Assembly (NCBI RefSeq): GCF_964656455.1
Contig: NC_135717.1
Span: 5,704,001 to 5,768,000 of the forward strand
DNA length: 64,000 bases
From: Halichoerus grypus
Lineage: Eukaryota; Chordata; Mammalia; Carnivora; Phocidae
Direction of reading: 5' to 3'
Below the pieces are notes generated by a model. The model made no database searches and was not told where the DNA came from. It worked only from the letters and a program-made list of their open reading frames with translations. Shown here piece by piece: positions 1-13,600 of the stretch. The translations under genes and the position numbers were made by a program. Position 1 is the first letter of the stretch, and every line of letters begins with the position of its first letter.

Positions 1-140
1 GGCTATGAGCTGAACATCCCAGCTAGGCTGTGCTCAGATTCCTGACCCACAGTAAAATATGAGATAATAGATGTGTGTTGTCTTACTTAAACCACTACTC
101 TTGGGGTAATTTGTTACAAAGCAATAGACCGCTGATAGAG
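1..140 (+). mobile_element. MLT1-like LTR, 3' end fragment
   Basis: The order of phrases is that of a mammalian MLT1 (ERVL-MaLR) LTR 3' end: CCTGACCCACAG, GAGATAATAGATGTGTGTTG, AAACCACTA, GGGGTAATTTGTTAC, AGCAATAGA. Confidence 0.6.
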
Positions 141-1294
141 GGGGTGAAGAATTTGGCACACAGTATTATTTCCCAGCATTAGTTCTTTTTTTCTCTCTTC
201 CTAACACAAACCTGTCTCGTAGCTCTACCAGCCTTTGGTGCTCTTGCACCCAGAGGAATACCAGCACCACCCCATCAGAAACAATAGCATCAGAAACAGT
301 GACCCTGAGTCATTGGAGCAGGTCACATTGTGCCAGCCTATGGAAGGCTGGGTGAGTAATGCCATTGTGAGAGTTCTCCGTGAAAAAGAAATGAAATCAT
401 ACTAAACGTAATAATCATTAAAAGTCAAGTTATTTAGTCAAGGAGAAAGAGTTAGGATGCATCACAGAGAATTGGAGTCTCCCTCCTCACCTTACAAGTA
501 GGGAAACTGAGGCTGGCGAGTGGGAAGAACTTGTATGAATAGCAGAATGAGTTAGCAGAACCAGACAGTTAATCGGGCAAAGCAACACTTAACCAGGTGT
601 GTCTTGGTGAGCAGAGAACAGATTCCCTGCAAGTGGGCCAAACTCAAGTCGTGATTCCTGGGAAAGCAAAGCTAGGCTTCAGGCGGTCCTCGGGAGTGCC
701 TGAGATAAAGAGGATCCTTGGGAGGGAGAAGAGCACCACTGGCTTGAGCTCAAGAGGATGGTGCCCATGTATGAGTGGGTGGTGGGCTGGAGGGGACAGG
801 AGTGAAGAAAGGACTCCCGTGTTTGGAAAACCGGTGGCTCCTGGACTCCCGCAGACACCTGCCAGAAGGAGGGGCAGTCGTGGCAGGGAGGTGTCCAGGG
901 CTGAGGGGAGAGGACCCCCAGAGGTGCTTCCTGGACCCCAGCGCCTGGCCAACCCTCAGCACACAGGTGAGCTCTTGGACCGTCTCCATCTCTCAGGAGG
1001 CCCGGCCACCCGTGCGCGCACCTTGTGGCGGTCCCAGCCAGGCCTGGGAGGCCTCCTGTGAGATGGCAGAGTGCAGGGACCAGGATCCACCCTGGGGAGC
1101 CCAGGGGCTCCAGAGATGGCTGCAAACTGAAGCTGCTTGGGAGAAGGTGGGGAGTAGGGATGAGGTCTGGGTGCCAACAGCTCCCCAGCACTGCCAGGTG
1201 ATGCCCGTGCTCCCTGCCTCTGAATCTTCCTCTCGCCCCTCACTGTAATGTCCTGTGTAGTGGTCCCGCCGCCGTGGAGAACAGGATGGCGCTC

Positions 1295-1890
1295 CCTCCG
1301 AGAGGTAAACATGGAACTACCATGTGACCCAGCGCTTCCACCTCTAGATATGTACCCAAAAGGACTAAAAGCCAGAACTTGAAAAATATTTGCTCCTAGC
1401 ACTGTTATTCACATGAGCCAAAAGGAGGAAACAACCCAGGTGTCCATCAACAGACCAGTGGATAAACAAACGGTGGTCTATCCGTATAATGGAACGTTAT
1501 TCCACCTTAAAAAGGAAGGAAATTCGAACACGTGCTCTACCATGGATGAACCTTGAGGACACAATGCGAGGTGGGACGAGCCAGTCGCAGAAAGACAAAT
1601 CTTGTATGATTGCACTTGTCTGAGGTCCCCAGAGTTGTCAGATACAGACGGAAGGGAGGATGGTGGTTGCTCAGGGCTGGGGGAGATAGGAACAAGGAGT
1701 CAGTGTGTAATGGGTGCAGACTCTCATTTTGGGGAAGATGAAAAGCTTCTGGAGATGGATGCTGGTGATGGTAGCACAACAATGTGAACACGCTTAATGC
1801 CACTGAATTGCACCCCTAAAAATGGTCAAAACAGCAAATTTTATGTGTATTTTGCCACAATAAAAATGAATAAAGCAACTCGCTAGTGGT
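1295..1890 (+). mobile_element. LINE-1 3' end fragment
   Basis: Characteristic L1 3' phrases appear in order: CCCAGGTGTCCATCAACAG, GGTGGTCTATCCGTATAATG, CCATGGATGAACCTTGAGGA and GGTGGTTGCTCAGGGCTGGG. The end is A/T-rich (AATAAAAATGAATAAA). It is diverged from the consensus, so old. Confidence 0.75.
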
Positions 1891-2899
1891 TAAGGGGCTT
1901 TGCTCTCTCCAGGATGGGCACCCTCTTTTTGTCTGGGCAAACCCAGAACCCGTGGTCCCAGGTGTCCTCATGCTGAGGCAGCCCACCCTGGTGTCTGCAA
2001 GAATAATCCCCACTCTGTCTCAATAAACCACCAGGCAGAGATAGCCCTGGGCACCTGTCACCGGAGATTATGTTTCGAACTAAGGGCTCTAGGGAGGCAT
2101 GAAGGCCAATGCCACACAAGAAGGCCACGCTGCTGCATCCGTTCTTTGTGTCCAGCTGTGTCAGAGGCTGGCGGAGGGTGTGCGCAATATACAGACCAGT
2201 CACTGCACATGTAGGGACAGAGGTGGGCAGGGCAGGGGGCACTGGGTCTGGATTGAAGACCATGAGGGAGGGACAGGCAGCTCTGTGTCCACGGAGCCTT
2301 TTTAAGACCATGTACTGCAGCTCAAGCCTGTCCTTCCCTGTCCCTGGTCCTCAGTTTTCTCTGCATGATGAGGGTGGGATGGTCCCTAAGAGCTATCCCA
2401 GGACAGTGACAGTCTGCAGTTCTGTTTGAGGGATGAGCATGTCCTAAAGGTGTAGAACGTCACAGCTGCGGTAATGTAGCTGACCCCTGTGCTGTCACCT
2501 GGCCAGTGGTTCCTAGTGACCTGGAGAGCTTATCGAATTAGAAGTGTCCCACACTGTCCCCCCCCCGAGAGTCAGCTTTGGGGGCCTAATGGTAGGCCCT
2601 GCTCCCATCTTCACTTCAATCAAAGGCTCTTTGATGATTGGGGTATAGCACCCCAATGCTTCTGAGCCTGAGGTGGTCCCCACCACTCACTTCACAGGTG
2701 AGACCCAGGAAAGGTGAATATGGCACCCGGAAAGATTTTCTGAAAATAACTAATCTGGAGGAGGCAGGTCCCATTCCTTTTATTTCTTGGGATCCAGCTG
2801 GGCAGGGCCAGGCAGGAGGTGGGGGAAGGGAGCATGGCGGGGACCAGGTCTGGAGCCATCTCCGTAGCATCTTCATCGCCATGACAACAGCCATGCTCT

Positions 2900-3070
2900 C
2901 TGGAGTGTTCCACGCGTTGATGCTTTCACATGGGATTTCTAATCCCTCAAGACAGGTAGTTGCTACTGTCCCCACTTTATGGATGACAAAATCAAGGCTC
3001 AGGGTCACACAACAGAGAAGCGGTAGGGCGAGGATTTGAACCTGCACTAATGCCCCCACATCGCGCAGCC
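2900..3070 (-). mobile_element. MIR fragment
   Basis: CCCCACTTTATGGATGACAA, AGGCTCAGGGTCACACAACA and GGATTTGAACCTGCA are the reverse form of the MIR core. Confidence 0.65.
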
Positions 3071-6000
3071 CCTGAGGTCCAGAACTCAAGGGACACCGTG
3101 AGCGTGGCAGATGACAGGAGCTGAGGAGCACCCCCTGCCCCCCGTGAGTGTGGCAGGTCCCCATGGGCAGATTCTCAGCACTGGGCTCAGCAGATGCTAT
3201 TGGCTTGAAACCCCAGGAGCTGCCCCCCTGCCCCAGAAGCAGGCTACCACGGAACACACCCACCAGCACCCCAGAGCTGCGCTCCCCAGATAGTGAGTGC
3301 CAGCAGAAGGTCCCTCCGCTGCCCCTGCACATTTGCGCCCCCTGTTCCCAGCCAGCCTGCCCAACCCCCTGAGAGGCTTGGCTCTACCCACAAGTATCGG
3401 CCCAGTTTCCAACCCTCTCAGGGAGGTGCTGAAAGCTCTCAGCACGCACGGGCTCGGTTTGAATTAGGTTGCTGTTGATGTTATTATTTTGAGAGAAATG
3501 TTCATTTCCAGCCCCACACTGCACAAACAGACTGGGGCTCATATCCAGGACTGAATGCCAGCTGGTTCCAGGGAGGTGGCGGGAATGAACTCCATTCCTC
3601 TGCTGGAGTCAGGGGTCAGGTTCGAGGTTCACGGGGGACTCCAGTGACTTTGGTGTGTGGGGCTGGCTGGTGAGACCTGTATGGGGTGGGGTGGAAGAAG
3701 TAGACAGGCAGGCTTGCCCAGGGACGAGGTTTGGAAACTGCAGCAGCTGGTCTGGGATCCAGGTTTGCCTCCCCAAGCCACCAAGCCCAGTGTATGAGTC
3801 CCACAGGGCGGCAGGCGAGGCATTTTCAACCCTGGAAGGGAAGCCTGGCATGCAAATTCAGCTTGCTCTGAGCACCAGCTGCAGGCTCCCAGGCCAAGGG
3901 CCAGTGGTGAGAGACGGCAAGGTCTTCTTGTGTCTCTTGCAAGGATTGCTTCTCCCCTCCAGCCCTCTCTGGGACTCACCCTTTGGCCCTCCCCTCCAGG
4001 TCTGTCCACATCTATGCTTTGGCATGCAGAAATCTGTGTGCATTGGTGGTGCTTGGAGCAGAGATGGTCTAGCACGTGCCTCCTGGTCACACAGCTGGAC
4101 TACACTTCCCAGCCCCCACCCCCCATGCCTGCAAGTCCAGCCCGTCAAACCCTCCTCCACCCTCCCTCCTTCCCCAGATCCCAGGGCCCCAGGAGAGATG
4201 GGAGCCATTCGGTGGGAAGAGCCTGGGCCCCTGCGTGACTGTGTGGAGCCGAGCACCCACTCAGCCCACGCCAGACTCAGGCGTGCGAGAGAAGTCCGCC
4301 TCTACTGTGGGAAGTCACTGAGACGTGCTGTGGGTTGTTGGCTTGCTGGAGCTCCCGGGGCCAGGAGGAGGCAGCTGGAATGAGGGCCACCCAAGGCAGT
4401 GGCAGCTTCTTGTGGCTTCACGAGCAGCAGAAGCCTCAGCCAAAGAAGGAGAGAGATGGCAGATGCTTCCTTACAGTGGCATCTGAGGACCCCCAGAACC
4501 ACCGGGGGCCTTAGTGGGTAGGGGAATGGTCCCATGGTGCAAGTGAGGCAGGGGGCCTGCAGAGAGCAGCAGCAGTGGCCAGGGCTCTTTGTGAGCAAAC
4601 AGCCACAGTCCTGGGAGACCGGGAGGCCGAGGAGACCCAAGGCAGCACATCCAGTGATGACCCAACGCCGTCGTCCCCATTTGCCCTTTCCTCTGAATGC
4701 TATGGGAAACACTGCCACCGGGTGCCCCAAAGTTCTCCTTGAAGATGTGGCAGAGTCTTGTGTTGGGAGCCTGGGCAATCTGGATTTGAGTCCCTGCTGC
4801 ACAGCCAGCTCACTCCTGACATTAACTCTTGACCTCCGTCAAGCCTGTGTGCGAGCACATGCATCTGGGTCTCTTCTCTTACAAGGACACCGCTCATTGA
4901 ATCAAGAGTTAAATCACATGAGTCACCTGCGCCCAGTTCTCCCATCCATGGGTGGGGGCAATGGGGCGGTCTCCTGAGATGGCCCCGGTGAACTACGGCC
5001 TCCTGGTGGTCACACCCTCAAGCGGTCCTTCCCCCTTGGAGCCAACCCTGTGACTAGAATGTGGCAGAGACGTGCCAGTTCCAGGTCTGGCCTGTCAGAG
5101 GGCTGCCAGGGTCTTGCACTTTGGGGAGCTCTGTGCCCCATCTACAAAAAACAGGTCCCCTCCAGGAAGATGGCCCGAGAGGCACTCTTGGATCGTGTGG
5201 AGCAGAGAGAAGCCCAGCTGTCTCAGGGTCCAGTCGAGCCCACAGATGACAGCCCAGCGACTCTCTGGAGGCTTGCAGTGGGATCAGAAGAACTGCCCTG
5301 CTGAGCCCAGCCGGCCCAGCATAATAGGTTGGTGATATAATCGATAATAGGATGGCTGCTCGGGGCAGTCTGTTACTTGGCAGTGGAGAAATGAAATTGC
5401 AGGATTCACACTGCACCTCCTTCAGGGCTGAAATCTGCAGAAAACCCATTGTGAGACGTCAGTGGGTGATGACCCCAAGAAGCATGTGTTCGCGTGGCCA
5501 CCGTGAGCAAGGCGCTGGGGTAGGAGGCTCTTTGGGGAGGCTCCCTTTTCCAGCGCCCTCTACTCTGCTGTCCTTTCTTTGATATTTAGAACTAAGAATT
5601 GTGGAATTGTCACAAGCAGCAGGGCCCCAAGAGACTGCAAACGTAGGGGCTGCAGGGACACTGGGCATTGTTGGGATAATAAGCCTTCTCCAAGGAGGGC
5701 TAGCTCCCCCTCTGAGAGCCACAGTGTCACTGAGAGACCACTTAGCCCGATCACCCAGGTCCAGGGAGTGTGACCAGGACTGTGGAGGAGGAAGGGCCAC
5801 AGGCAGGGACGGGGCTCACACCTGTCCTGAGGGGAAATGGGCCCTCCACCCTAAGCAGGCACCTGCTCCCAGGAGAGTCCGAGGGCCCTGCAGCTGGGTG
5901 ATCCAGCCCAGCCCTCCCGTATAGATGGGGCCCAAAGAGGACAGGTCTTGCCCAAGTGTGCACAGCAAGGCAGTGGTATGGTCTGGCCTGCTCCTACGTC

Positions 6001-9000
6001 CTGTCCCCATGCGGGGCTCCTTCTAAGCCCCCACAACCCTGCTGAGGTTGTCCAGGCCAGAGGAGTGGCCTTCTGGGGCTCAGCGCTCCAGGCTAAACCC
6101 TGGCTGGGCAGAGAGAGGGGCAGGAGAGCCCCCCTCCCCAGCGTCCTGTCCCCTCTGGCTGCAAGCACAGCTGGACGCGGGCCTACAGACTGTCACGATT
6201 GTCATCTGCCCTGGCAACAAGCCAAGGCTGTTACCGAGAGTGCCATTGCCATGGAAACCCTGAGTCAGGGCTGCACTTAGCAGACCCACACTTGCCAGGG
6301 GCTCTCAGGGCCTCTCGTCTGCCAACACGGAAGGCAACACCAGCACTCAGCATCTCCCTGGGACTCGTCAACAGGGCAGAGTGGGGGTGACAGGGAGGGG
6401 GCAGGTGGGGAGGAAGGAGGGCGGGGCGAAGCAGAGAAACCGTGTTAGCCCTAGGACCGGCGTAGGGGCTGCCAAGCCCAGACCACAAAGACCAAGGGGT
6501 CTCTCCCAAGCAGCCAGATCTGCCACTTAGCAAACCCAAAAGGCCAAACTCCCAGAGACCAGAGCTCAGGGCTGGGCCCCGCAGATGCAGCTTTTTCGCA
6601 GTGATGGGGAATCGGGGTGCCTCTGGATCACAGGGTTCAGCCAGAGAGGCCAACCAGCACAGCTGCTCGTTTCCAGGGGTGCAGGGAGGCTTAGGACTTG
6701 CCCAGGGTCACGCAGTGGGTCCACATGGGGCCAGGAAGGCAAGAGGAGGAGAGCCCGTTCCCGCCCACACCAGCCTCTTCCAGCTCCCCATGCTCCAGTG
6801 GTCAGGTGGGTGCGGGCCTGCCGGCTCCGGAGGAGGCTGGGTCCACACAGGAGTCCCCAGCGTGGCCTGGGCCCAGCAGGAAGGAGCCCCAGCCCCCAGA
6901 TCTGCCCTGGGCATCCAAGGTGTGTTGGTGAGTCAACTGCCAGGTTCCCACGGTAGTTCACACAAACCTCATTGCCACACCCCTTCTGCCCCAGGGTCCA
7001 GAGTCGGGCCCTCGCAGGGAATCGGGCAGACCCCACCCCAGGGAGGCCCTAGCTGTTACGCACACACCCATACGGGGGCGGCAGGTGAGGACTGCCCTCA
7101 CCCTGGGTGACTCTTCTCTCACACCTTTACTGACAACGGCCGATGAGGTGGCTTACCACAGGCCACGGAGCGCCCAAGAGGGAGAGCTGCGCTTTGACCC
7201 GAGGGCTTGGTGATCGCAGAAGAGCACCGTGGCCACTGTGCCACCGAGCGCGGACCAGGTGGCTGAGCCGCCCGTGGGAAGGCCCGATGTCCACCCTCAC
7301 ACACCGATGCCGGGGGCGCTGCAGGGCTGGGGGCAAGCCCTCTCTGGCCACGTGGCTCCTGAGTTCCTGGGGGGGCAGTGCAGAGGGGGATGCAGCCATT
7401 CAGCTGGGATGCAGGTGCTATAGTCTAGCCCTTTCTGCCAGTTCACTGAGCAAGCAACAAAAAGTTAGATGAAACGTTCCAACTGCCGGGAAAGAAAGTC
7501 AAGCCTCATGTGCTGGCTCCCCGGGGACAGTCATTACCTCTGGTCCTCTAGCAGCAGAAACAAGAACTAAGGACACTGGAAAGCCGGCTGGAGGAGGAGC
7601 AACGTTGAACCTGCCCACCCTCGTGGCACAAGGCTGTGGGCTTCGACTGAGGAATGAACAGATCGGGGGGCAGGAGGGGGCATCTATCAGGTTCCCTGTG
7701 GCCCTTCAGTTCTGGAACCATGGGGGCTCCTGGGCTGAGAGACCCACCCATTCCAATGCTGGGGGCCTGGATCCAAAAGCCCCCTCCTCCCTTCTGTAAC
7801 AGACAGCTTGTCCCGCGGACCTGGGCCCCAGCCCCAACTCCTCTCCCCAGTCGGGTAAGTGTGATCTGTGCGGAGCTATGAATGGGCACGGATGTGAGCT
7901 GGCGTCTCACAGTCTACCTCAAGTCCAGCATTTCTCAATTTTTTTTCCATTATCACTTTCCCGAGGAGCCTTTTTAGACGTTTTTTAAATAATTGTCCCA
8001 TCCCCCATGAAACTAAATTCTAGGGAATATGATTTTATTGGATAGCAGGTAGCGTTGAGGTTTGGATGGACACAAACCATGATAATAGCTAAGACTTCTT
8101 TGTGCCCTCCTCCCACAACTAGTTTTAGCCCCTTGGGGGTGCTGTCGCCCCACTGAGAATGTAGGATCTGGTCAGTGCATTGGTGGTGGTGCACGTTGGG
8201 GGATGGCCACCGCTCATTGGCCCATTTGGCATTCTGTGGCGGGCCCTGGGACAGGACTCCAAGGCCAGAATCTCCTTACATCCAGTCCTTGCCCCGAGGT
8301 GCTCATTGCAGAGGGGGCAACACGCAGGGAGGGGGCAATTCGCAGACGGGGTGCTGGAGCCTGCACTCCAGGCTGCTCCTGCTAGAAGGGGAGCAGAGAA
8401 GCATCTTTTAGGAAGCAGGCAGCCTGGTCCCCAGAGCGTCACGCAAACACTGGGAACTGTCAGGGAGCAGAGGGGACCCTGTGTCTCAGAAGATGAAGAA
8501 ATCCTTCCCGGACTGTTCACGGATGTCCCACTCCAGTTGGCCGCCCAGGAGCCTTCCCCAGGGCGGCCTCCAGACAGGAGGCGGTGGGAGCCGGCCCCGG
8601 GAGGGGAGAGGTGTGTTTTCCCAGCTGGCGTGCTGGACCAGCCCCTCCGCAGAGAACAGTTTTGTGGTGACCAAGCCACAGACAGGGCAGGACCGGACGT
8701 GTGCCCCCAGCTCCCGTCTCCTGAAGTCCCAGCCCTGTGGCTGCACACTTGTCCTTCCCGCAGACAGGACTCCCTGCGAGGTTCAAGGGCAGATGCAGCA
8801 CCCGTATCCCCTGTGGCCACCGGGCTTCCGGCGACCAGCCTCCGCGTCTCGTGGCCCAAGGACTTCCTCTTGGACGCGCAGCTGGCCCGAAGTCTCCGGA
8901 GCCTGTGCTCAGCCAGTGACTGCTGAGGGCATCGGTGCCTCAGCTCCCCGCCAGCCCCCACCAGGGTGGGTAGCCCCGAAGCATGTGCTCCACACTGTCT

Positions 9001-9459
9001 CCCACGACTTTCCAGAAGCTTTCAGCTTGTTTCCTGTAGTGTGAACTCGCCTGATACTTCACCTTTCATTGGCTGCCTCGCAAATGTCCCCGGGACACCT
9101 CCCAAACAACTTGCATTCGACTCCTCGTCTCCGGCTCTGTTTCTGGAGGAGCCCAGACAGACGGGCTCCCATCCCGCCTCATCCTACGACCTTCATTTGA
9201 GGTCCCCAGTTACCTGCTGCTTCGTGGATCACACTCTGAGAGCCGGGGCTGATTTGGGTTATCGGCAGAGGGCTGGGCAAAGCTCAGGGGCAGCAGAGAA
9301 CGCAGTTAGGGGAGGCTCGGCAGAGGAGGGGCCGCTTGAGCAAGATCCTGAAGGGTAAATAGGAGTTCGCCTGTGGAGAAGAAAGCACAGGAAGGCCTCC
9401 ACCTCCCCCATCTTAGCCCTGAGCTATTTGCAGAATGCACCTGGACAGCATTGCCCATC

Positions 9460-9740
9460 CCTTAGCCATGGGATTCTAGAATGGGAACCTGCATAGCTCT
9501 GCCTGGTCATTCCTCAGCTCTGAAACCTGCAGTGACTCCCCATGGCCTGCAGCAGGTCCAAGCTCTTTGGCTTATAGTTTGAAGCCCTCTGTCAACTGGC
9601 TCCACTCTGCTCTCATGCTGTTACTCCTGTCTTTGCGGCTGCCGACTGCCCTCCCCAGTGAGCCCAACCTGGCAAAATCCGGTCTGTCCTTCTGGGCCAT
9701 CCAAACACCCTCTCCCCTACGAAGCCTTCAGTGGTGACCT
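9460..9740 (+). mobile_element. L2 (LINE2) fragment
   Basis: CTGCAGTGACTCCCCATGGC, CAGCAGGTCCAAGCTCTTTGG and GAAGCCCTCTGTCAACTGGC resemble the 3' half of the L2 consensus. Confidence 0.55.
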
Positions 9741-10010
9741 CACAATAACAGCTCTCAATTTTGTGCCCGGAGAGCACCATGGCCAGACTCCAGGGCACCT
9801 CCCAGCTCCAAACCAGGGAGAGTCACCGATCTGGGTCAACCGGAAGCTCCGCAAGGTCAAGACCCATTGCACGGGCTCCCCGTATCCCCCAAATCCCAGC
9901 AGTAACAACAATGACCCAATGCTTCTGGAACATTTCAAAGCTCCCTTCCATCTCTCCCCTTTGACCTTGCGTGGAGAACACAGCTCCACCAAACGGGCTG
10001 GTTCAGATGG

Positions 10011-10022
10011 CCTGTAGGGGGC
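10011..10022 (+). promoter_or_regulatory. CTCF-like motif
   Basis: CCTGTAGGGGGC matches 11 of 12 of CCASYAGRKGGC and continues GCC. Confidence 0.35.
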
Positions 10023-10039
10023 GCCCATGCAGCCCCACG

Positions 10040-10620
10040 GCTGGATTTATGGTTTGATTCATGGAGTCAAAAGCAGCCATCGCAAGTGCTTTTTAATTAA
10101 ATGAAAGATGAGGGCCCCACTCTCTTAGAGAGGAACCCCTCCTTCCCTCTCCCCCCCCTCCAATATCACATTGTCACAGGCAGGGTCGGGGAAGGAGACG
10201 CTCGGTGTGGGCACAATCTAGGTGGCTCAGGATAGAGCCGATGCCCCTTGACCATGAGCCTGAGGCCCAAATCAAAAGTTTGAACATATTCCTTAATTAG
10301 AGCTCGACTTTGTTCTCAGCGGCCCACTCGAGTGGGCCCCCCGATAAGACCAGGCAGCATTGTTGTCTTTATGCTTATGAGGTGGATCCACTGGAAGAGC
10401 ACATTCTAAATGAGATTACATCTTATACATGTTTAATGTACTGTTCTCACCATTTAAAATGCGGCTCTATTAAAATAGCAGGGAGGGAAAATTGACTCTC
10501 GGAGCTGGGTGTGGAGAGAATAGATCACTAGTGAAATGAATAATATATTAACAGAATAATGATGTTGCTTCTCATATTAATCGTATAAATCACAAGATTC
10601 TCAAACTGCCAGCAGAAGTT
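10040..10620. promoter_or_regulatory. Candidate conserved non-coding element
   Basis: An AT-rich island in GC-rich surroundings with no recognisable repeat. It has homeobox-type words (TTTTTAATTAAATG, CCTTAATTAG, GAATAATATATTAACAG, TATTAATCGTATAAATC) and a run of unique sequence. Such composition is typical of developmental enhancers, but conservation cannot be seen from one sequence. Confidence 0.3.
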
Positions 10621-13600
10621 AAAAAAAAAAAAAAGCCAACTTCTAGTTTTCCAGGCGGAGAATACCGAGGCCTGGGGGGCAGGGGTGGGAGCTGGCTGCC
10701 CCGGGGGTCATGCCGGTTATGAAACGGAGGTTTCCCGGGCAGCTGATGGGCTGCCAAGGACCTGGGACTTGCCCTGGAGGCCGCAGCGATGTCGTGGGAA
10801 GGCCGGGACTCGGTTCCAGCCTGCCTCCCTAACTGAGGCCGGCCGTTGGCCGGGATATGAGAAACGTGAATGAGACGTGGTGCCCCGCCCACAGGCCAGG
10901 CCGGAGGGACAGTAATGCATATAGCAGGTTCCGACCACGTGATACAAGCCGGGACAGAGCCTCAGGCAGGGGTCAAGCATCCAGTCCTGCTTGTAGGTCC
11001 GCAACCACGGTCCTATGTTGAATGAGCATCGGGCGACACAGTGCAGACCTCCCAGTGCTCTCGAGAGAAGGAAGGTGCTGTAGAAATGTGGGAGGCCAGG
11101 TGTGGGGGTGCACTGGGGGCCCTAAGGAGTGATTACGGTGGTTGCAATTCTTGCAAAGGATGCCACGTGCATGCAGATATCTGCACACCATGTGCACGGA
11201 GCTCCACCCTGGGGGTTGGCGTGGGTGGGTAAATAAAGGCAAGGAACTGCCCTCGGAGGGGGTGGTGGTGAACCAGAAACTGGGGCTGGGAGCACGCTAG
11301 GAAAATTCCTCCCATCCCCTCGGGAATGCTTGTCATCGGGGCTCGGCCCCTCCTGGCCCCACTGCAGGCCCGTAGGGACCACCAGGGCCTGAGCTGGCTG
11401 CACTGAGGTCTAATTGTTTGGAACATGGACAAGAAAGCTCCCCCCATCCCCACCTCTGCTCGGCCGGGGAGCAGAAATCCCGGGATTCACGGGCAGCCCC
11501 AGGAATCGGCCACAGTCACTTCATGTGAGGGCCAGGCTGGAAGCCCCCAGGTCTGATCTTGGCTCGTGCTCACACCCAGCACCTGCTGCTCACGGTTTCC
11601 CACTTTACAGGGGAAGGAAGTGAGGCTCCCAGTAAGTAAGGAATGTGCCCACGGCTGCCCAGCTGCCGAGTGGCAGGATCATTTGGGTTATTGGGCACAG
11701 TTCCTACTCCCCCACGCACTGGTATTAGGCGTACCCCGGCGACCCAACCAATGGGATAGAAGCAGAGGCTAGTGGAGCAAAGACACAAAAGGTGCCAGCC
11801 TTCTCCCACGTCTCCCACCACCACGAGGAGGGCTTCCCCCAGGGAGCCACGGCCCCAGCGGCCTGAGCCCCAGGATGAACACACGGGGTGGACCTAAGCC
11901 CCACCTGCCTCCCAGAGCAGAGGCGCCCAGCAGAGCTCAGCCGGGGTCCGGGGCCCTCAGCGGATCTGCAGGTCCACGGACATGAGCGTGGGCGCTTACA
12001 ACTGTGAGCCACTGAGTTATGGGCTGGTTTATTACGCAGCATTGCTGTGGCCATTCTTGGCGGATCCAGAGGCAGAGCCAGGCTCACCAGTGTGCTAAAG
12101 CACCTCCCCGGGGCTGTAGTGGGAGGGTGGAGGCTCACACAAGCCCACCAACTCTTTCCAGCTTGGATCCCACTGACAAATCTGAGGAATTATCTTTCTG
12201 CACAAAACCCCCCTCCTGCCATGGCCACAGCCAGTGCAGGGTCCTCACCATGCACGTCTGAGTCAAGTCTCAGGTCTAGGCCTCCTTCCCCACTGGACCT
12301 TTGGGGCCCTAGCCGCCGTGTGTACCCACCAAGGCGGGAGTATTAATAATCCTCAGAACTAATATTTCTGAGCTCTGATGACGTCCACCCCTTTGCTCCA
12401 TCTCTCACCATCCTCATTATGTGAGCTCGATCACTACCAGCCCCAATTTTTGGAGGAGGAAAGTGAGGCTCAGAGCAGTCAAGCAATTTGCCCAATGTCA
12501 CACAGCTAATAAATGTTGGAGCCGTTTCTCCAAGAGAAATGGGCGTAACTCCCTACGAAGTGTTTCCACACCCTGTACTAGGGGGTTCAGTCCAACATCC
12601 ACTCCTCCACTCCGGGCCCTGGTGGTGGACCCCTGGGTCCCATCCAGCAGTCAGCCTCATTTCTCCCACCCGGGAGGTCAGCCCGGGCTCATGGCGGAAG
12701 TGGGCAGGTATGTTGAGTCCGGCCTGGCCAGCCGGGCCACAGATGAGGCTGGACCAGGCAGACAGGTGAGCAGGCTGGGGCCTCACCAGGTCGAGGGCAC
12801 TGAGTGCTTGTGGAAGAGGCACCACCTCTGATCACCTTCACTGCACTTCGCCTCACTCTCTCAAGGCTGAGGGCTCAGAGGCGGGCAAACCGCACCCGCC
12901 GTTTTCCCACACGCCCATTCTAACCGCCACCAGCTTCTCACCTGAGAAATCACTGGCAGGGCATCACTGTGGGGTGGTTGAATGTGCTCAGGGACAGCGT
13001 CCCCCAGATGTCCACAGCGGTGGCTCGCCCGGGCCTGTGGTCACAGCCTGGCCCTCCAAGGGCACCCACCTCCCCGGGGGGAAAGGGGAGCTCATGGAGC
13101 TCATACAGAGAGCCTGGCAGGGTGAGCACTCAGCATATATGGCTCACGACAACCACTGCCATTAGTGCAAAGCCGGACTCCCTTCGGTGCCGTGTGGCCC
13201 ACCCCGGTTCCCCGGCAGGGACCACCTCCGAGCGGGGATCTCTGCCCAGCAGGGCCAGCCTGGTCCGGGCGCAGATGCGGGAGGGGCAGAACTGGGGCTC
13301 AGCTGGCTGAGAGGTAAAAACGTCTCCATGGCAACCAAACCTGCCCCCCCAGAGGGGGTCACTGGCTTCGGTTTTCCAGGCCACGGGAGGGCAGCCAAAG
13401 CCCACAAGCTGGAGAAACTGGGGCACAGACCAAAGGCTCTCGCTGCCCCGGATCACAAGCTCCCCAGGCCCCTGGGCAGCGGCTGAGCCAGAGCAAGCTG
13501 GGAAAATAGGCCAAAGCCCGGAAGTTCCCTCTCCCCCTTCCCCACACGCGGGGAAGGCTCTGGAAGACTGGAACCCTGAGGAGGTCTGACTCTGGTGGAG

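Larger units (their letters stand above)
141..9450. other. Intergenic DNA, left part
   Basis: Apart from the L1 piece (1,295-1,890) and MIR pieces (about 470-510, 2,900-3,070, 4,740-4,830), this is GC-rich unique-looking sequence. Open frames are short and overlap on both strands with no family resemblance or splice-supported structure. No gene is called. Confidence 0.6.

Noticed and set aside
1..600. A last exon of NPTX2 at the left edge, expected from gene order
   Set aside because: The edge holds an LTR fragment and unique sequence. No pentraxin-like reading frame is visible on either strand.
8125..8961. A 278-codon minus-strand frame in intergenic DNA
   Set aside because: It overlaps a similarly long plus-strand frame, has no recognisable domain, and no splice or promoter support was seen.
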